Assembly: GCA_034432555.1 (NCBI GenBank)
Contig: DAOUBW010000001.1
Coordinates: 1 to 64,000, forward strand
Length of the DNA: 64,000 nt
Direction: 5' to 3'
DNA from: CP2-2F sp034432555
GTDB lineage: Bacteria > Chloroflexota > Anaerolineae > Aggregatilineales > UBA2796
Shown: positions 8,185 through 17,307 of the stretch, piece after piece
Layout: the number at the start of each line of letters is the position of its first letter
Position numbering within the stretch: position 1 is the stretch's first letter
Position numbers and translations under genes: made by a program
The notes under the pieces: model-generated
The model's input: the letters and a program-made list of their open reading frames with translations, nothing else
Databases searched by the model: none
Told to the model about the DNA's origin: nothing

Positions 8185-9288
8185 ATGAAATACCTGATCT
8201 GGGCGCTGATTGTCGCCTTCACGCTTGCCTTGCTGCCAACGCGCAGTGCTGCGGCTGCTAACCCAAACCGTTTGGTTGGCACGCGCTGGAAATTGCTTGC
8301 CTATGGTGCTGAAAATGCACCGAACACACCCATCGGGCAGCAATCAATCACGCTCAATCTGAGCGCGGATTCTATTGGCGGTTCGGGCGGCTGCAATACC
8401 TACGGCGGCAGCTATGCCGTGAATGGCGAGGCGATCAACTTCAGGGAAATCTTCAGCACTTTGATAGCATGTGAGCCAATTGCCATCACGCAGCAAGAGC
8501 AAGCCTATTTCCAAGCCTTAGGGACAGCGGCGCGCTTCCGCTTTGAGGATGGGCTGCTGATCATCAGCTATGGAAACGGTGAAGTGCTGATCTTCACGCG
8601 CCTGATCGAACTGGCAGATAGCCAGTGGCGCTTGGTCAACTACAGCGCACCAAGTGCGGAAATCGCGCTGCCCGATTCACCTGCAATCACACTGGCGCTG
8701 GCGGCAGATCGGGCAAGTGGTTCGGGTGGCTGTAACAGCTACACCGCTGCGCTGACCTATGCTGAAGATCGGCTTAGCTTGGCGCAGATTGCCAGCACAC
8801 AAATGGCGTGCGATGAGCCGATTATGAACATGGAAACAATCTACTTGGAGGGGTTGGCAAAAGCAACGCACTATCGGATCGTGGATGGACAGCTCGTGCT
8901 GCTCAGCGACGATGGGCTGCGCCTAACCTTTGTGCGGCTGCCAACCTTCACCGAGTCGGCGTGGCAGTTGGTCGCCTACGGCGCGCCGAACAACTTAAGC
9001 GCTGTAGTAGAGGCTGAGATCACGCTCAGCTTTGCTGAAGGGCGTGCGGTTGGGAACGGTGGCTGCAATCAGTATAACGCGCCGTTCGAGGTGGCAGGCG
9101 ACTCACTGAGTTTTGGTGGGGTGGTCAGCACGCGGCGTGCTTGCCTCAGTGATGCTCTGAGCCGTCAAGAGCAAGCCTACTTCCGAGCGCTGGAGACGGT
9201 GCTATACTACACACAAGCGGGCGATGAACTGACGCTCCACTACGCCGATAACCAGATGTTGGTCTTTAAGCGCACCAACGCAGAGTAA
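8185..9288 (+). CDS. Secreted triple META-domain (HslJ-like) protein
   Basis: A 367-residue protein with a signal peptide (cleavage near SAAAA) and three tandem META/HslJ domains, about residues 27-135, 140-247 and 250-365. Each repeat holds GSGGCN(T/S)Y or GNGGCNQY and, about 45 residues later, a second cysteine in ST..AC, so one disulfide per repeat is likely. META domains occur in stress-related outer or secreted proteins such as E. coli HslJ; no catalytic residues are known for them. It starts three bases after the exporter stop with a GACGGAG ribosome site, so it is the third gene of the operon and may help the exported material outside the membrane. Confidence 0.87.
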   Translation: MKYLIWALIVAFTLALLPTRSAAAANPNRLVGTRWKLLAYGAENAPNTPIGQQSITLNLSADSIGGSGGCNTYGGSYAVNGEAINFREIFSTLIACEPIAITQQEQAYFQALGTAARFRFEDGLLIISYGNGEVLIFTRLIELADSQWRLVNYSAPSAEIALPDSPAITLALAADRASGSGGCNSYTAALTYAEDRLSLAQIASTQMACDEPIMNMETIYLEGLAKATHYRIVDGQLVLLSDDGLRLTFVRLPTFTESAWQLVAYGAPNNLSAVVEAEITLSFAEGRAVGNGGCNQYNAPFEVAGDSLSFGGVVSTRRACLSDALSRQEQAYFRALETVLYYTQAGDELTLHYADNQMLVFKRTNAE

Positions 9289-9297
9289 TGAGAAGTG

Positions 9298-9323
9298 GGA
9301 GTAGTGTTTTAGAACACTACTCC
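9298..9323 (+). terminator. Strong hairpin after the lipoprotein/exporter/META operon
   Basis: An 11-base perfect stem (GGAGTAGTGTT/AACACTACTCC) with a four-base loop begins 10 bases after the META gene stop. It lacks a T run, so it may act as a 3' end stabiliser or a weak terminator. Confidence 0.55.
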
Positions 9324-9349
9324 TAACCAGAGGCAAGGTGAAAAGATGT

Positions 9350-9368
9350 TAATGGCACATTGCCATTA
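9350..9368 (-). terminator. Hairpin between convergent operons
   Basis: TAATGGCA and TGCCATTA form an eight-base stem around CAT. It lies about 110 bases beyond the stop of the minus-strand histidine kinase at 9481. There is no T run. It could mark the end of the minus-strand transcript. Confidence 0.35.
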
Positions 9369-9480
9369 GGGACTGATCATTTTGATGAGGATGATCTGCG
9401 CGAGAACAGCGAAGGGCGGCTGAGTGAGCGTCAAAATGGATTTGTACAAATAGGAGTCTGCTAGACGAACTGGCAGATGA

Positions 9481-11013
9481 TTACGCTGACTCGCCGGCAG
9501 AGCGCGGCAGCCGCACGTAAAAGGTTGTGCCTTTGCCAAGTGCGCTCTCAAAGCTGATGCTGCCGTTGTGCAGTTCGATGATCAACTTGGTGATTGCTAA
9601 CCCTAAGCCTGTACCGCGCACACCGCCCACATTTCCTGCGCGGTGAAATGCCTCAAACAAATGTTTTTGGTCTTCGGGCGGAATGCCAATGCCGCTATCG
9701 CTGACTTGCAGCAGGGCATAATCGGTGTTCGCAGCAAGGCTGACCACAATTGGGCTGCCTTTGGGTGAATATTTCACAGCGTTGCCAAGCAGGTTCAGCA
9801 GCACTTGCTCAATGAGTTTGGCATCAAAGGGCAGTGCCAAATCGCGCTGAACGCCTTCATAAGATAAGTGGTGTTCACTACCAAGCGTGCTGACGAAATC
9901 ACGGAAAATGGTGTGGCAGTGGGCGGCAAAATCGCCCAATTGTGGTTGGCAGCGCAGTTTGCCCACCTCTGCTTCACCCAACGCTAACACATCGTCCACG
10001 ATGGCGTTTAAGCGCGCAACGCCTTGTTTGATGGCATTTAGGCGTGCAGCGCGCTGCTCTGGTGACATTCTATCGAAATAGCCTGCCAGCATATCAGCGG
10101 CAAGGCGCATCGAGGCAAGCGGATTGCGTAAATCGTGCGTGATCATCGAGATCAGGCGTGAGCGCAGTTGGCGCAGTTCTTTCTCTTTTTCCAGTTCCAC
10201 CTGAAGAATTTCAGCCGTCAGGCGTGCCTCTTCCATCTGTTTGCGCTCGGTCACATCGTGCATGGTGGCAAGCAAGAAGCGCCGCCCATCTAAGAAAATC
10301 TCGCTGATAGATAGATCAACCATGAAATGCGTACCGTTGGCGCGTCGGGCAACCATCTCCCGCGATTTGCCGATGATGTGCGGCACACCACTTTGTATAT
10401 AACGCTGCATGTAGCTATCATGTTGTGTTGAATCCACCTTGTTCATCAAGAGTTCCACAGAGCGCCCAATCAGTGCTTCTTGTGTGTAGCCGAACAGCTT
10501 TAAGATTGCCGGGTTGACGCGCACAATGCTGCCGTTCTCATCGGCGATTAGGATGCCATCCATCACATTTTCGATGATAGCCTGCATCTGGCGCACCAAG
10601 GCATCGCGTTCGTGTTCAGCCCGTGCTTTTTCCAGCCGCATTTGGCGCGCGCGAATAGCGTGTTCAACTGCCTGCCCAAGCCGCGAAAGGCGATCTTTCA
10701 GCAGATAGTCATAGGCGCCGTGCCGCAAGCATTCCACGACCAATTCTTCACTCACGCTGCCCGTCACGACGATAAAGGGAATATCCAGTCCATGTGCCTG
10801 TAAATCAATCAATGCTTGCAACGCGTTGTAATTAGGCAGGGCATAATCCGCGATAATAACATCAAAGGTTGGGGAGAGTTTGGCAAGATATTCTGCCTTG
10901 CTTGCTGCGATCTGCCATTGAACGGTGTAACCGGCTTGGTGGAGCGTGTATGTGATCAATTCGGCATCGTCGGCAAAGTCATCAACGATCAGCACATGGA
11001 GTGGCGTCGGCAT
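9481..11013 (-). CDS. Receiver-PAS-histidine kinase
   Basis: A 510-residue soluble protein. The N-terminal receiver (1-120) has acidic residues DD (11-12) and phospho-acceptor Asp56. A PAS domain (about 145-262) is followed by a coiled segment, a HisKA helix with His293 (MITHDLRNP) and a HATPase domain (about 390-505) with GTGLGLA. It should autophosphorylate and be controlled by its own receiver and PAS input. It is last in a minus-strand set with the receiver at 11041 and the kinase at 11471, 27 bases after the former, so the three probably form one relay. There is no membrane span. Confidence 0.92.
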   Translation of the reverse strand: MPTPLHVLIVDDFADDAELITYTLHQAGYTVQWQIAASKAEYLAKLSPTFDVIIADYALPNYNALQALIDLQAHGLDIPFIVVTGSVSEELVVECLRHGAYDYLLKDRLSRLGQAVEHAIRARQMRLEKARAEHERDALVRQMQAIIENVMDGILIADENGSIVRVNPAILKLFGYTQEALIGRSVELLMNKVDSTQHDSYMQRYIQSGVPHIIGKSREMVARRANGTHFMVDLSISEIFLDGRRFLLATMHDVTERKQMEEARLTAEILQVELEKEKELRQLRSRLISMITHDLRNPLASMRLAADMLAGYFDRMSPEQRAARLNAIKQGVARLNAIVDDVLALGEAEVGKLRCQPQLGDFAAHCHTIFRDFVSTLGSEHHLSYEGVQRDLALPFDAKLIEQVLLNLLGNAVKYSPKGSPIVVSLAANTDYALLQVSDSGIGIPPEDQKHLFEAFHRAGNVGGVRGTGLGLAITKLIIELHNGSISFESALGKGTTFYVRLPRSAGESA

Positions 11014-11040
11014 AAAAACATCTCGCTAATCAACAACACT

Positions 11041-11481
11041 TCAGATGGGCGGTTCATTCAAAAGCAGCCAGTACATGCCTAACTGCCGAACCGCCTCCCG
11101 AAACTGCTCAAAATCTACGGGCTTTACAATATAGCTGTTCACACCCAGTGCATAGCAGCGCTGAATATCAGGCTCTTCACGGGATGAGGTCAGCGCCACG
11201 ACTGGAATGCTGCGCGTGCGCGGATCGGCTTTGAGGCGCTCCAACACTTGCAGTCCATCTATTTTAGGCAGCTTTAGGTCTAACAACACTAAACGCGGAT
11301 GATTAGAAATATTGCGATCTGCATACTGCCCTGTGGCAAACAGAAAGTCGAGCGCCTCGGCACCGTCACGCACTACAAAAATCTGGTTGGCAAGGCGCGC
11401 TTCGGTAAAGGTGAGGACAGTTAATTCCTCATCGTCGGGATTGTCCTCAATCAGCAGGATTTCGACCGTCTTATAGGGCAT
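11041..11481 (-). CDS. Single-domain response regulator (Rcp1-like)
   Basis: A 146-residue receiver with no output domain. It has acidic pocket EDN (12-14), Asp68 in LVLLDLKLPK, and later Thr/Ser and Lys (IVKP) switch residues. Length and the DGAEALDFLF stretch fit the Rcp1-type regulators that partner phytochrome-like or PAS kinases. Its start overlaps the 3' end of the kinase gene at 11471 by 11 bases, which strongly suggests that kinase is its phosphodonor. The downstream receiver-PAS-kinase may be a relay partner. Confidence 0.92.
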   Translation of the reverse strand: MPYKTVEILLIEDNPDDEELTVLTFTEARLANQIFVVRDGAEALDFLFATGQYADRNISNHPRLVLLDLKLPKIDGLQVLERLKADPRTRSIPVVALTSSREEPDIQRCYALGVNSYIVKPVDFEQFREAVRQLGMYWLLLNEPPI

Positions 11482-13189
11482 GGTTGTTCTCTCCTAGCGT
11501 GAAATAGAAAGTGGCACCCTGGCTCGGCGCGCTGTGCGCCCAGATTCGCCCGCCGTGCCGTGTGATGATGCGCTTGACAATTGCCAAGCCAACACCATTG
11601 CCTTCATAGTCACGCTGATCGTGCAGGCGTTGGAAAGCTGCAAAGAGCTTATCAGCATAAGTAGGATCAAAGCCAACACCGTTATCAGCAACGTAGTAGA
11701 CGGTCTCACCCTCTAAGGTTGTGGCGTTGATGCAAATGCGTGGTGATTGCACTTTACGCGAATATTTTATGGCATTGCTGACTAAATTCGCGTAAACTTG
11801 TTCGAGCAACGCTCGATCTGCTTGGCAAATAGGCATTTCAGCAACTTCAAACTGCACATTGAGATCAGGCTGCGCTGCCCGCAAGTCATCAATCAGCTTA
11901 GTCCCAAGCTGCGTTGGTGAAAGGCTTACCAAACGCAGCGGCTGCCTGCCTAAGCGTGAAAGGCGCAGCAGATCGTCTATCAATGCTCCCATGCGCGTGG
12001 CATTTCCTTGAATGCGCCGCAAATAGTGCTGTGCTTGTTCGGGCAGCGCGGTGGCGTAGTTTTCCATCAGCACTTTGGCAAAGCCATCCATAGCGCGCAG
12101 CGGCGCACGCAAATCGTGCGAGACGGAATACGTAAATGCCTCCAATTCCTGATTTGCCTCTTGCAATTGCGCCGTCACTGCCCGTATTTCCTGTTCGGCA
12201 AGGTATTGTTCAGTAACATCTATGCCAACTGCCTGCACTTCGATCACATGCCCATTTGCATCACAGATCGGCGTATCACGCCAGGCTTGCCAGCGCAGCT
12301 CACCTTCGGCGTTAATTGCCTGATGCTCGTAGACTTCCTCGTGTGGGCGTTCCACCAGCACTTGCACATAAGCGCGTGTCGAGTCGCGCTGGTCGGACGG
12401 GATTAACTCCAGAAAACTACGCCCGATCAGTTCCTCAGAGGTTTTGCCGAAATGGCGGCAGTAAGCATTATTGACAAAGGTCAGTGTTGTATCCGTCGAG
12501 TAGCGGCAGATCATCTCACTTTGCGTCTCCAGAATGGCACGATAGCGTGCTTCGCTCTGGGCAAGTTCAGCAGTGCGCGCTGCAACGCGCTGCTCTAACT
12601 CGGTGGCGTAGCGCTGCAATTTGTCGTTGGCAACTTCAAGGTTGCCAATGAACAGCCAAACCAATACCGCAGCGATCACATAATAAATGCTGTTGGTGAA
12701 CCAGTAGTTCAATGACGTGAAAGGGAGGCGGCTCAACAAGCCCGCCTGATCCAAGCCCAAGAGAATGCCACCATACAAGACACTAATGCCTGCCAGCAGC
12801 ACACCAACGCGTTTTCCCAAAACGAAGCCGCACAGCAGCACAATGATGGTAAGCCCAAAGCTGGCTGTTGTGCCGTTACCACCCGTCACCAACGCTGAAA
12901 AGGCAACAATCAGCCACACGAAGCCTATGAAAAGGTAGCTGACGGCTTGTATATGTCCCTTTCGCAGCCAGATCAGCAGTCCCGCCAAGCCAAGTGTAGC
13001 AACCAGCGCAATTAGGAAGTTACGGATTAGCGGTGCGTTGCTCGGTACAATGAATAAATAGACCGTGGCAACGGCTGCACCACTGATCAAACAGGTGAGG
13101 ATCAGCACATAGAGCAGTCGGGCGCGGCGTGTGGACTCGGCATTCGGAAAAGTAGGTGGGTGCAGCCAGAGTGGTAAGTATTTAAGCAT
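11471..13189 (-). CDS. Membrane PAS histidine kinase
   Basis: A 572-residue sensor kinase. Six or so membrane spans fill residues 25-182, followed by a coiled linker with the RVAARTAEL heptad pattern, a PAS domain with PAC-like end (211-332), a HisKA helix with His359 (YSVSHDLRAPLRAM) and a HATPase domain to the end (NGVGLAIVKRI). The HisKA type is that of bacteriophytochrome-like kinases, although no chromophore domain is present. The signal is probably sensed in the membrane or by PAS. It is first in the three-gene relay and overlaps the response regulator by 11 bases. Confidence 0.92.
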   Translation of the reverse strand: MLKYLPLWLHPPTFPNAESTRRARLLYVLILTCLISGAAVATVYLFIVPSNAPLIRNFLIALVATLGLAGLLIWLRKGHIQAVSYLFIGFVWLIVAFSALVTGGNGTTASFGLTIIVLLCGFVLGKRVGVLLAGISVLYGGILLGLDQAGLLSRLPFTSLNYWFTNSIYYVIAAVLVWLFIGNLEVANDKLQRYATELEQRVAARTAELAQSEARYRAILETQSEMICRYSTDTTLTFVNNAYCRHFGKTSEELIGRSFLELIPSDQRDSTRAYVQVLVERPHEEVYEHQAINAEGELRWQAWRDTPICDANGHVIEVQAVGIDVTEQYLAEQEIRAVTAQLQEANQELEAFTYSVSHDLRAPLRAMDGFAKVLMENYATALPEQAQHYLRRIQGNATRMGALIDDLLRLSRLGRQPLRLVSLSPTQLGTKLIDDLRAAQPDLNVQFEVAEMPICQADRALLEQVYANLVSNAIKYSRKVQSPRICINATTLEGETVYYVADNGVGFDPTYADKLFAAFQRLHDQRDYEGNGVGLAIVKRIITRHGGRIWAHSAPSQGATFYFTLGENNHAL

Positions 13190-13277
13190 TTTTCACACCT
13201 CATCAGCAAGGAAGGCACGTAGGTTTACGGTATACTATGGGTTCAGCCCATTCTTGGAAAAATAGGTGTGCCTAACC

Positions 13278-14915
13278 ATGCCACGAAATTTTCTACGTAC
13301 TTTAGCGTTTCTGTCTTGTTCTTCTATTGTAATGCTAATTTGTGTGGGCAGTGTAATCCTCTCCACGCTGATCACGCGCCAACCGGCTGCCGCACAGCCT
13401 GCTGCCTCACGAATTGTCTATGGCTTGACATTGTTGCCAAGCGGCTTTGATCCACATATTAACGCCTCGTCAGAGCTAGGTATTCCGCTGCGTTCTGTCT
13501 ACGATACACTGGTTTACCGCGACCCGACCACAAGAGACTTTGTGGCAGGGCTTGCCGAACGGTGGGAAATTTCGCCTGATGGCTTGCTCTACACCTTCTA
13601 CCTGCGGCGTGATGTGCGCTTTCACGATGGCGAACCATTCGACGCCTACGCCGTTGCCGCCAACCTTGACCGCATCACCAACCCTGAGACGCGCTCGCAG
13701 AAGGCAGTCTTTTTGCTCGGCACGTTTGAGCGCTACATCGTGACGGATGCTTACACCATTCAGCTTGCACTCAAAGCACCTTATGCGCCGCTGCTGGATT
13801 CGCTGGCGCAGGTTTATTTAGGCATTGCCAGCCCAAAGGCGCTGCAAGCCTACAGCAGCGATCTGTATCAACTGCATCAGGTTGGCACCGGTCCTTACCA
13901 AATGGTTGAGTTCATCCCCGGCGACTATATTTTGCTGCGCCGCAACCCTGAATACCGCTGGGCACCTGCCTTCTACTTGCCCGATAACCCATCCCCAGTG
14001 GAGGAAATTGAGTTCCGCTTTTTCACCGATCCTGCTACCCGTGCGCCTGCCCTTGAAAGTGGCGCGGCGCACATCATGGGTGAACTCGCACCGCTGGATG
14101 CCCTTGCGCTGAACCGCCGCGACGATATGACGCTCATCCCACAGCCAATTCCCGGAATGCCACTCCAATTCCTATTCAACACCGCCAAAGCACCCACCGA
14201 CCGTTTGGATGTGCGCCGTGCGATCATCACCGCCACTGACCGCACCGCGATCATTGACTCGGTCTTTCAACAACTGTCACCCGTTGCCTACGGACCGTTG
14301 GCGGCTGTCTCACCCTTCTATGAGGCGCAGATCAGGCAGTTTTATCCCTATAACCGTGAAGTAGCACGCCAAACGCTCAGTGGGTTAGGCTACGCTGATA
14401 ATGATAGCGACCGCATCCTTGATTTGAACGGCGCGCCACTGCGCCTGATCGTCATCGTGCCGACGTGGGGCAACGCGCCGCAAGTGGCGCAGCGTTTACA
14501 GAGCCAATGGCGCGATCAGGGTATTGACGCCGAACTGCGCCAAGTGCCAAACTTGGCGGGCTTGTTAGCTGCCGTCCAAAGCGGTGATTATCACTTAGTC
14601 GCTTTCAACGATTTTGGCACAGATCCAAGCCTGCTCAATACCTTCTATATGACCGATGCGCGCAACAACTTTATGCGTGTCAGCAACGCCAACCTTGACC
14701 AATGGCTGATGCAGGCAACGCAGACTAACGATCCTGCTGAGCGCCAAAATTTCTACACCGGTATCCAGGGTTTGATTATGGATCAGGCGCTCATATTGCC
14801 CATCCGTGATTATGTGAACCTGAATGCCTACAGCAAGCGCCTAAGCGGGCTAACCTTTGACGCTTACGGCTGGTTTCCGCTGCTGGCAAATCTGACCTTT
14901 AATGCGGATGAGTAG
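13278..14915 (+). CDS. Peptide-type ABC transporter substrate-binding protein
   Basis: A protein of about 545 residues of the SBP_bac_5 (DppA/OppA) family. It has an N-terminal hydrophobic signal or anchor (about 8-35), then the family features YDTLVYRD, YTFYLRRDVRFHDGEPF and YAPLLDSLA. These proteins deliver peptides, nickel or sugars to a membrane permease pair, which here follows at once (5-base gap). No lipobox cysteine is evident, so it is probably released or anchored by its N-terminal helix. I chose ATG 13278; GTG 13266 in frame is possible. A TATACT box lies at 13231-13236. Confidence 0.9.
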   Translation: MPRNFLRTLAFLSCSSIVMLICVGSVILSTLITRQPAAAQPAASRIVYGLTLLPSGFDPHINASSELGIPLRSVYDTLVYRDPTTRDFVAGLAERWEISPDGLLYTFYLRRDVRFHDGEPFDAYAVAANLDRITNPETRSQKAVFLLGTFERYIVTDAYTIQLALKAPYAPLLDSLAQVYLGIASPKALQAYSSDLYQLHQVGTGPYQMVEFIPGDYILLRRNPEYRWAPAFYLPDNPSPVEEIEFRFFTDPATRAPALESGAAHIMGELAPLDALALNRRDDMTLIPQPIPGMPLQFLFNTAKAPTDRLDVRRAIITATDRTAIIDSVFQQLSPVAYGPLAAVSPFYEAQIRQFYPYNREVARQTLSGLGYADNDSDRILDLNGAPLRLIVIVPTWGNAPQVAQRLQSQWRDQGIDAELRQVPNLAGLLAAVQSGDYHLVAFNDFGTDPSLLNTFYMTDARNNFMRVSNANLDQWLMQATQTNDPAERQNFYTGIQGLIMDQALILPIRDYVNLNAYSKRLSGLTFDAYGWFPLLANLTFNADE

Positions 14916-14920
14916 TTGCT

Positions 14921-15844
14921 ATGCTGCGTTTTGCAATGCGGCGCACGGCAGGCGCGTTTGTGACGCTCTGGCTGGCGGGGACGCTTGCCTTCCTTGCGCT
15001 GCGCCTTGCGCCTGTTGATGCGATCACGCTGCAACTAACGCTCAGCGGCGCAACGGATAGCCAAATCGCGGCGCGGCGGGCAGCGCTTGGGCTGGAGGCA
15101 CCGCTTGCCGAACAGTACTTTGGTATGTGGCAGGGCATCCTACGCGGCGATTTGGGCGTCTCACTGGTGAATGGGCGCCCTGTGGCGGCACTGATTGGCG
15201 AGCAACTTGGTGCGACGTTGGCGTTAGCAGCTGGCGGACTGTGTATTGGCACGGTCTTGGGTGTTGGGTTAGGCATTGGCGCAGCACTGGGTCAGCCTGT
15301 GGTGCGCCAAGTGTGCGAAGGCGTGATTGTGTTGCTGCTTGCCACACCCATCTACTGGCTTGGCACATTGGCAATCTATCTGTTCGCCGTGTGGCTGGGC
15401 TGGCTGCCATCGGTCAGCAGCGGGAACGACCTGCGCGCTTTGCTCTTGCCGTGTGGGGTGCTAGGTATATCGCTAAGTGGCAGCCTTGGGCAAGTCGCAG
15501 CGGCATCATTGCGTGAGGTGCAGGGGGCGGCTTTTGTGCAAACAGCGCGTGCCAAAGGCTTGCCTGCACGTTTGATCGTCTGGCGGCACATGCTGCGCGC
15601 CAACAGCAGTGCGCTGATCAGCTTGATCGGGCTGCAAGGCGGCTTTCTGATCGGCGGCGCGGTCATCACAGAGGCGCTGTTCACGCGGCGCGGCATTGGG
15701 CAGCTTGTGTTGGCTGCCGTCAATGGGCGCGATTATCCAGTAGTGCAGGGCGTGGTGTTGCTCAGTGCCGCTGCTTACGCTTTGCTTAGCGTGGCGGCGG
15801 ATGCCCTGTCAGCATGGAATGATGCGCGCTTACGGGAAGGCTAG
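14921..15844 (+). CDS. ABC transporter permease, DppB type
   Basis: A 307-residue inner-membrane permease with six predicted spans. The N-terminal first span followed by a periplasmic loop with GLEAPLAEQYFG and GDLGVSL is typical of DppB/OppB. The EAA loop that touches the ATPase is visible near residues 205-225 (TARAKGLPARLIVWRHML). It pairs with the next permease and the upstream binding protein. No ATPase gene is in the operon. Confidence 0.92.
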   Translation: MLRFAMRRTAGAFVTLWLAGTLAFLALRLAPVDAITLQLTLSGATDSQIAARRAALGLEAPLAEQYFGMWQGILRGDLGVSLVNGRPVAALIGEQLGATLALAAGGLCIGTVLGVGLGIGAALGQPVVRQVCEGVIVLLLATPIYWLGTLAIYLFAVWLGWLPSVSSGNDLRALLLPCGVLGISLSGSLGQVAAASLREVQGAAFVQTARAKGLPARLIVWRHMLRANSSALISLIGLQGGFLIGGAVITEALFTRRGIGQLVLAAVNGRDYPVVQGVVLLSAAAYALLSVAADALSAWNDARLREG

Positions 15845-15847
15845 GCT

Positions 15848-16621
15848 GTGCGGCGGATAGGTTGCTCTGGATGGCTGTTAGGGCTGCTCATGCTCCTCAG
15901 CCTGTGTGCGCCGTTCATCGCGCCTTATGATCCGTTGGCAGCGGTTAGCCCGTCATTAGCAGAGCCTTCCGCACAGCATCTTTTCGGCGCGGATTTGATC
16001 GGGCGGGATGTGTTCAGCCGTGTGCTGCATGGCGGTGCGCGCACACTCAGCATCGCCCTAGTCGCCTTTGCGTGCACAGTGCTGATCGGCGGCGCACTTG
16101 GCATCAGCGCGGGCTTTTTCGGCGGCGCCTTCGACGCCTTGATCGTGAGTTTGACCGATGCACTCTTGTCCATTCCAAGCCTGCTGATTGGGCTTAGCCT
16201 GCTGACGTTGGCAGGCGGCGGCAGCTTACAAATCGCCTTTGCGGCGGCACTCAGCGGCTTACCTGCCTATTTGCGTGTGGTGCGTGCTGCTGCGCGATCA
16301 ACGCGCACTCAGCCATACCTCGAGGCGGCGCGGGCAGTGGGTGTGAGTGAGTTTGGCTTGTTATGGCGGCATGTGCTGCCCAACACCGCGCCGATTTGCT
16401 TTTCTGCGGGCATGGTGGCGTTGGCATGGGCAATCTTAAATGCCGCCACGCTGCATTTTCTAGGGTTCGGCGGCGATCCCTCGCTGCCCGAATGGGGTGC
16501 CATGCTGGCAGAAGGGCGCGCCGTTTTTCGGTCGGCACCATGGGTGGCGTGTGCGCCGGGCGTGGCGCTGACGCTCACCCTGTTGGCGGTGAATGGCGTT
16601 GCTAGGCGCTTAGCGCGTTAG
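15848..16621 (+). CDS. ABC transporter permease, DppC type
   Basis: A 257-residue permease with GTG start, three bases after the DppB-type gene. It shows HLFGADLIGRDVFSRVLHGGARTL, the usual DppC entry, here described by the pieces FGADLIGRDVFSR and GARTLSIAL. The EAA loop is at about 155-180 (AARAVGVSEFGLLWRHVLPN). It is slightly short for the family. The operon stops here: the 3' end overlaps the convergent gene at 16618 by four bases, so the ATPases must be encoded elsewhere. Confidence 0.92.
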   Translation: MRRIGCSGWLLGLLMLLSLCAPFIAPYDPLAAVSPSLAEPSAQHLFGADLIGRDVFSRVLHGGARTLSIALVAFACTVLIGGALGISAGFFGGAFDALIVSLTDALLSIPSLLIGLSLLTLAGGGSLQIAFAAALSGLPAYLRVVRAAARSTRTQPYLEAARAVGVSEFGLLWRHVLPNTAPICFSAGMVALAWAILNAATLHFLGFGGDPSLPEWGAMLAEGRAVFRSAPWVACAPGVALTLTLLAVNGVARRLAR

Positions 16622-17214
16622 TAGACGTACCCGTTGGCAAACTTCAGGAGCGTTTCTTGCCCTGCCTCACGGCTGGAGGCGCGCAAAATCCAGTTGCCGT
16701 TAATCCAGCCAAACTCGTAGTAGGTGTAGGTGAAGCCAGAATAGACAGCGAAATAGTAAGGTGTGCGTGCCTCTGGAAAGCGCTTGAGCGTGCTGCCTGT
16801 ATCCGTGCCATTAGCGCGTTCCAGAAAGCCGCTGAAGACCTGATCAAGCGTCGGTGTACCATCAGGAATATATTCAACCTCAAGGCGCACAGGCTTGCCT
16901 TCCACTTCATAGTCTGCCACACCATGCCGCCGACCTTCAAGGGCATCCAGCGTATCCACATCCAGCGCAGTGCGTAGATAATCGCCGGCGCGTTCACGCA
17001 GGATTAGGTAACCAGCGGTATCAGCCGCCAGCGGACGGCGGCGCTGATTAAAGCGTTCTTCGACCGGTGAGTGTGCGCTGATGAACCACAGGCTATAGGC
17101 GAACAAGAGCGCCGCACCAACAAACATAAGAATCACAAAGATCGATCCACTGCTGCGCCAAGCCTGCTTTGGGCGCGGCGTTTCATCTTCCGAGACTGCG
17201 AGGTTGCCCTGCAT
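16618..17214 (-). CDS. Hypothetical protein with one membrane span
   Basis: A 198-residue protein I do not recognise. A polar N-terminus is followed by one hydrophobic span (about 24-45) and an outside domain with many aromatic residues near the end (YYFAVYSGFTYTYYEFGW). It may be a surface sensor or assembly protein, but there is no motif to support a function. It is a single gene facing the ABC operon and about 100 bases downstream of threonine synthase on the same strand. The start ATG is the first in frame. Confidence 0.75.
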   Translation of the reverse strand: MQGNLAVSEDETPRPKQAWRSSGSIFVILMFVGAALLFAYSLWFISAHSPVEERFNQRRRPLAADTAGYLILRERAGDYLRTALDVDTLDALEGRRHGVADYEVEGKPVRLEVEYIPDGTPTLDQVFSGFLERANGTDTGSTLKRFPEARTPYYFAVYSGFTYTYYEFGWINGNWILRASSREAGQETLLKFANGYVY

Positions 17215-17307
17215 GGTCTGAAATGTGCCTTTCTACACAGGTATTTATTGTGTCCCATTTCACAAGTTAAGCATGATCATAGCAGAAATGGGTTCATTAT
17301 GGCAGTT

